From Ianthella basta (taxonomy: Eukaryota > Porifera > Demospongiae > Verongiida > Ianthellidae), in contig OZ025870.1 of the NCBI GenBank assembly GCA_964019415.1, positions 4,924,415-4,988,414 on the forward strand: a DNA stretch of 64,000 nt, in the 5' to 3' direction. A model generated the notes under the pieces. It searched no databases. It was not told the DNA's origin and saw only the letters and a list, made by a program, of their open reading frames with translations. Position numbers and translations under genes: made by a program. Below are positions 59,430 to 64,000 of the stretch, in pieces. Positions within the stretch are counted from its first letter, which is position 1. The number at the start of each line of letters is the position of its first letter.

Positions 59430-59920
59430 ATAGTCGAGCGAGCCTGAGGAAGCGCCATGCAGTGTTCCTTATGCTTCTCCCTATCAGTGTGTAATCTGAC
59501 TGCAGTTGCGTTTAACACTTTCTGTATGTCCAGTAGCATGCACATTGCAGTCGGGCCTCTCTCTCATCTGCGGTTTCGCTAGCCACTCTGTCTCGTTGGT
59601 AAGCGCGCCTCTACTGCAGTTCAGCCTATCTCTCATCACTGCAGTCTACTTTCCACAGAATTACCTGCTCATGGTGTGATCCATAGATGTACGTAGCATG
59701 CCATGCCTAATGACCATAGGTACTACCTACGCTACCTATTAGGTAAGGTCGAGTGCTACGCTAAGGATTGTATATAGGACATTGTTCTACCTCAACTGTT
59801 ACGTCCATTATAACGTCAAACTAGCCGACGGAAGGACTTCAGGATATTGAGTTATTTTCACTGGACTCATGTGAATTCCTGACCTTGCTCTGAATGATCT
59901 TGGCTACCTCCGTCACCATT
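59430..59920. other. Unit-specific sequence with a diverged exon-1-like stretch
   Basis: Mostly unrecognised (CTCTCTCATC / GCAGTTCAGCC repeats). At 59785-59870, CTACCTCAACTGTTACGTCC and TAACGTCAAAC match the exon-1 donor side of other units but without an open MAHWPEK frame. Confidence 0.4.
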
Positions 59921-59958
59921 TAGTCTCGTTCCCAGCCCACTTCTGGCAGCCATTTTAT
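59921..59958 (+). mobile_element. Solo terminus resembling the Academ-like inverted repeat
   Basis: TAGTCTCGTTCCCAGCCCAC, then CTTCTGGCAGCCATTTT. The first 18 bases match the 38289 terminus at 17. No partner end found within a few kb, so it is a relic or the end of a related short element. Confidence 0.45.
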
Positions 59959-60163
59959 ACATGGCCCGTTACCATTGGTTACCTAATATCCCTTTGTGGG
60001 GGTGCACGTGACTTTTGTTGCAAAGATTGCACAATCTCCTGTACCATAAACGGTTATATATCCAGTGGGCGCGGACTATGAACAGATGATGCTCATACGG
60101 ACCACAACAATTGCAGAGCTTCTCCCCCTTGCCTTAGAAGCAACGTACGTAACAACTCTGCAC

Positions 60164-60691
60164 ATGGAAGGCAACACCGCCGCAGTGCGACAAAATCCAA
60201 TAGTACGGACCACTACAAGTGCAGAGACATGTAGGATGTCACAGGGCATCGCTCAGAAGACGGTGCGTGCACTGTTCTCAGAGATCGAATGGAACGGCAG
60301 CGCTAAGACTCTGAGCGGTAAGCTGTTCCAGGGTTTGGTGATTGACTATGAGTGCTTACAGAAGATCCGAAAAGCTGACTGCGACACAGAAGCGAATGCC
60401 GTGTTGGCGGAATATCTCTACGAAACTAGCACGGTGAAGACACTGCAGGAGTTTGCTCGCATTCTGAAAGAGAGCGGCCTGCCGAAGCAGAAGGTTCTTG
60501 GTGAGCAGATGGAGGCCGTGCTGACACGTACAACAGCAGCTACTGCTAACTCTACATCTTCTGAGGCAGTTTCGACTGATTCTCGAGACGAGCCTCCTCA
60601 AGCGACCAGTCCATCGCGTACATATTCATCAGTAGAAGATGAATCGGACGAGGATATGGAGACGGACACCGGCCTCGATCGCGAGGCGTGA
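60164..60691 (+). CDS. CARD-like protein (175 aa), intact
   Basis: Family start MEGNTAAVRQNPIVRTTTSA at 60164; an upstream in-frame ATG at 60065 would add 33 residues. Domain intact (IEWNGSAKTLSGKLFQGLVI, AEYLYETSTVKTLQEF). Closest to the 35580 copy in linker (SRDEPPQATSPSRT) and 3' flank, including the 27-bp inverted repeat. AATAAA lies 20 bp past the stop. Confidence 0.7.
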   Translation: MEGNTAAVRQNPIVRTTTSAETCRMSQGIAQKTVRALFSEIEWNGSAKTLSGKLFQGLVIDYECLQKIRKADCDTEANAVLAEYLYETSTVKTLQEFARILKESGLPKQKVLGEQMEAVLTRTTAATANSTSSEAVSTDSRDEPPQATSPSRTYSSVEDESDEDMETDTGLDREA

Positions 60692-60845
60692 CTTGGCTGT
60701 AAGCAGATGAGCAATAAACGATAACATTTATAAAAGTGATAATCATTCAATTTTCTGCATGCATGTAATTTACACAGTTTGTACTTGTCACATACTATGT
60801 AATGAAATACATGCACCTTATGATACACATTATATTCAACCAGCT

Positions 60846-60902
60846 AAATTACTGATTATCATGATGTTGTATTAAATACAACATCATGATAGTCAGTAAT
60901 TT
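60846..60902. repeat. 27-bp inverted repeat, second copy (one mismatch)
   Basis: As at 36261-36317 but with GATAGTCAG in the right arm. Confidence 0.75.
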
Positions 60903-61379
60903 TGCTGTTACATGTATTTCATGCATAATCATGAGTGACCACATTATGATCAATAATCATAAAAGTTATAGATGGTCTAAAGCAATGGTTGTAAAGTGGT
61001 CATATCTTGCACATCAAGACTATACTGCTGACAGCCACCTGCAGCCTTCTTTCGTTTCACTGGGCACCAATTGCAATCGTATGCTTGAAGTATGCGAACG
61101 AAATGACCGGTCTCCAGGAATGCCTTATATATTGTGTAATTGACCATTCCTGCCATTATTCCTGCATCCATTTTCATATGCTGATGTCATCAGACAGACA
61201 GACAGACTGAAGGTGGAGCAATAACTACATTCATTGTATTCATTGCATGGACAGTAAGTATATTCATTGGTAATAGTTCGGTCACTGAATATGTATGTGC
61301 ACTGTTCCCCACAAGTATAGCAGGTTACACAGTCACTGGCTTTGATGGTAGGATAGTTTCAGGCAGTTCAACTAACTCT

Positions 61380-61472
61380 AGAGACGAGCATCCACAATTA
61401 AACTTCTAGTCCATTGCATACATCTTCATCAGTAGAAGGAGACAGACGCCCTCGATCACGATCACGAGGCGT
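61380..61472 (+). pseudogene. CARD-like tail relic, shortened
   Basis: Matches the relic at 36795 but lacks the GATGAGTCGGACAAAGAG acidic stretch; ends ACGAGGCGTGA. Confidence 0.45.
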
Positions 61473-61918
61473 GACTTGCACTTGGCTATAGTGAGCAGAT
61501 CAGCAGCAGAACAAGAGCTTGCAAGAGTGAACAAGCAAATAATTATATATATATAAATGCATTCAATTCACGTTCTGCATCAATAAAAGTTTGTACAAAT
61601 GTCATGTATAATCACATTGTAATTTGTCTGTATTAATTTTGTAACTACGTACGTATACCATTTATATGTTCACTTGAAATACCTACACTTCAATTCATTA
61701 TTCATTATTGTTAACATGCATCTACCATCAATCACGTTATGATGATTATTCATACAGTAATTTGCTTTACTTTGCATGATCATGTGTAATATGATATGAT
61801 CACTTTAAGCTAGAGATGGTCTACAGTGATGGTCATAAAGTTGTGTCATACCCTGCACATGTTGCACATCATGCAAGATCCAAAAATAATACCATTAATT
61901 AGTATTGTCTCCTTTAGT

Positions 61919-62056
61919 TTACAGTTTGGCGGCTTCCTCGTACATTGTCTCAATGCACTCTGCATACTTCTGAGAAATGACCTTGCGCTTCATCTTCAGA
62001 GTGGGTGTCAGTGTGTTGGCGAAGGGGCTGAGGTCTTCGGGGAGGATTGCAAATTT
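61919..62056 (-). CDS. ACSBG: ACSBG-like C-terminal exon, right-most unit
   Basis: Intact exon [20 protein letters not shown] to EEAAKL stop (one T-to-A change against other copies). It joins in phase to exon 63664-63846. This unit continues past the window and shows no lesion in view. Confidence 0.7.
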   Translation of the reverse strand, partial: KFAILPEDLSPFANTLTPTLKMKRKVISQKYAECIETMYEEAAKL

Positions 62057-62334
62057 CTAAGGAAAAAGGAGGGCAGGGAGGGAGTACAGAGTCACTATTT
62101 ACTATGACACAACTGTCAAGCTATTGTAAAATATTACAATTTGCTATGTTGTGATACACATGTCAAATTGTACATACAGTGTGGGCCATGTCATGTTAAT
62201 GCAATAGGTTAGGCTCTGGGTCGACTATATGGCAAAGAGAGACATCCAACAAGTACTTGTGATTAGAGTTAGCTCTCCCAGTGAAAAACTTGATTCAACC
62301 AAATTCTGTTTCAGAATGTACTCTTATATGGTAT

Positions 62335-62335
62335 G

Positions 62336-62383
<48 letters not shown>

Positions 62384-62389
62384 TGTGTA
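62335..62389. repeat. (TG)n microsatellite in the ACSBG last intron
   Basis: TG with a TGCG and a TATG variant; shortest paralogue of the 6312 tract. Confidence 0.93.
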
Positions 62390-63663
62390 TGCACGTACGC
62401 TGCATGGATCCTAAGGATGAATCCAGCTTCCTACTGGCCACTATAATAGTATTCATTGTGCAAGTAACTAAATTCATAGGTAAGCATACATATATTCATT
62501 AGCAGTTCAAAGCACAGGAGCAAAAAGAAGCAAAATTAATGCACCATGGGTTATCAGATTAGCACTGAGAGGATACCCTACAAGTTAGCACTTAATTAAG
62601 AGGATTGTGGCCAAATGGTGAAGATGAAGAGTGAACTGTTCTATACTGGATAATTCACCATCCTTCTTGTTCCTATCCCAGCATCTCTACATAGATTCGT
62701 GCTTATACGTAGGCTTCCAGCAGGCAAGGTGGTACTTTCTGAGTGATAAATTAAACTCACCTACACACCAACAATAAAGAGTGCCCTGCTTAACAACGTC
62801 ACGAAGGAATACTAAACCTGCTTTCTGTGTCAGTTCAAGCCTCAAAACACGAGGTCTAAAGTGGTCATAATGTGCGCAAGCAATTTAACCCATTACATGC
62901 GAATATATAACTTGTGCACTGCACTGAGTTGTGAAATCAAAATGGCAGCACAGTGAAAGGGAAATTTTTGGCAATACATTTTGTCCACTATCGACCACTT
63001 CTGTAGCTGAATGGCAAAGACAAGGAGTGCACTGTAATACCTTGACATCAAGGATGGTTCACAGTACTTCTTGACCCTTCTCCGTATACTGCACACAGCT
63101 ATGCCTACCGTCAAGCAAGACGGTAGGTGACAAAGGTAAGGTTTGTATACAGTAAGCCCTCTTCTTGGAGCCAAATGGCCAGAGAAAGGAACGAATTGCC
63201 TGGCTAAAATACAAGACTGACCAACTGTATTGTGCCTTCTGAGGTCTTGTGAGCAGTTTTGGGCTACGGGAGAAAGACGGTGTGTAACTTTGCTCGGGTT
63301 TTGACAGATGTTGCACGCCTCGGGCAGAGACAGGAGACCAGAAAAAGTAGCCAACAGAGGGCACTGTCACTGCTCAAGGTGTTCTGAAGTCTATGTTTCC
63401 ACTGAAGTCTTGTAACTTGAGAAATGTACCTGTAAATAACGCCGAGTGTCCATGACGCATAAAGTGGTCATCCGCGGTTAAATGCTAATTTAATATGATC
63501 ACTTCATGTGTCATTTGTGACTAAAGGGTTAACGATCCCTTGCGGTGTCATTGATATAGAAAGGGTCAAATTTTAGTAATCATAGGGGCAGTCCTGTGCG
63601 AACTTTCAAATTGACAGAGAAATTGACACAGACTGATGACTAGACTTGAACAAACTGACTCAC

Positions 63664-63846
63664 CTGAACTTTCTGAGCTCTGGACAAGGCCCTCTCATTA
63701 GCACGGGTCATTCCTTGGAGGATATGCTGCTTGACCAGTGGATCTTCACGGGCTTCCGACACTGTGGTTGATTTAGATCCAATGGAGGTCATCACCGACA
63801 TAGCTATCTTATCCAAGCGGTCACTAGGGAGGTTGGAGTCATCCAT
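63664..63846 (-). CDS. ACSBG: ACSBG-like penultimate exon, right-most unit
   Basis: 183 nt, MDDSNLPSDRLDKIAMSVMT to ANERALSRAQKVQ, donor CAG|GTGAGT and acceptor GTAG. Frame intact. STTVSE and the AQKVQ-KFAIL junction are family features. Confidence 0.75.
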
Positions 63847-63976
63847 CTACATGAAAGAGTAGATGTGTGTGAGAGAGAGACAATTGTGCAGATCAATATC
63901 AAATGTCACTACAATCTGTAACACACTACTTGCCAAACCTCTCCCCTCTCCCCTGTCTAAGTTTTGCAATCCTTAC

Positions 63977-64000
63977 CTCACACTTAAGGCTGACGAGCAT
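63977..64000 (-). CDS. ACSBG: ACSBG-like exon cut by the right edge (MLVSLKCE)
   Basis: The minus strand reads MLVSLKCE and then donor GTAAGG, the 3' part of the exon seen whole at 8054-8146. Confidence 0.65.

Overview
The window looks like metazoan nuclear DNA. It has spliced genes with GT-AG introns, dense (CA/TG)n microsatellites, MITEs, a non-LTR retrotransposon, Helitron ends and a large cut-and-paste transposon. The TGCATGCA / GTACGTAC / TAGCTAGC-rich intergenic style and the transposon types suggest an early-branching marine invertebrate, perhaps a demosponge. That placement is an impression from sequence style, not a measurement.

The backbone is a segmental array built from one repeated unit. 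Each unit holds (i) a minus-strand acyl-CoA synthetase gene of the bubblegum type (ACSBG-like), read from exon 1 (starting MAHWPEK) to a C-terminal exon ending EEAAKL, and (ii) a plus-strand, intronless CARD-like (death-fold) gene with an acidic Ser/Glu tail, starting about 90-230 bp from ACSBG exon 1 in head-to-head orientation. Units or parts of units lie at about 1-5.5 kb, 5.9-17.8 kb, 24.5-26.1 kb, 26.6-27.9 kb, 37.9-52.3 kb (interrupted by transposons), 52.7-58.0 kb, 58.8-60.7 kb and 61.9 kb to the right edge. The fullest ACSBG copy (5896-13340, exon 1 perhaps at 17143-17203) has many splice-consistent exons but lacks one exon and has a stop in another. Most other copies are partial or carry stops. 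CARD-like copies range from intact ORFs (17.4, 23.6, 35.6, 51.8, 57.5 and 60.2 kb) to frameshifted copies and bare tail relics. Two copies of a second CARD-like type lie on the minus strand at 4.3 and 19.1 kb, convergent with a plus-strand copy.

A non-array gene lies at 20.2-22.5 kb: a four-exon gene for a 98-residue protein of unknown function. A C2H2 zinc-finger ORF lies at 28.3-28.7 kb. The stretch 28.9-35.5 kb is layered repeats: a Helitron end, a 225-bp tandem pair, a 2.1-kb tandem pair with internal inverted repeats, a MITE, and a 233-bp-arm palindrome that duplicates the promoter and start of the CARD-like gene at 35.6 kb.

The most notable object is a 6517-bp DNA transposon at 38289-44805. 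It has 128-bp terminal inverted repeats differing at one position and a 9-bp target duplication (GTGAAAGAC). It carries a seven-exon DUF6589-type transposase gene on the plus strand and, convergent to it, a two-exon RecQ-like helicase gene on the minus strand. This matches the Academ lineage with a helicase (AcademH) as I recall it. Its insertion site is the last intron of an ACSBG copy. About 100 bp further on, a 3.7-kb LINE with an intact 1141-codon endonuclease/reverse-transcriptase ORF sits exactly inside the (TG)n tract of the same intron. Because the array offers several unoccupied paralogous sites, the ends of these and of several smaller elements can be read directly.
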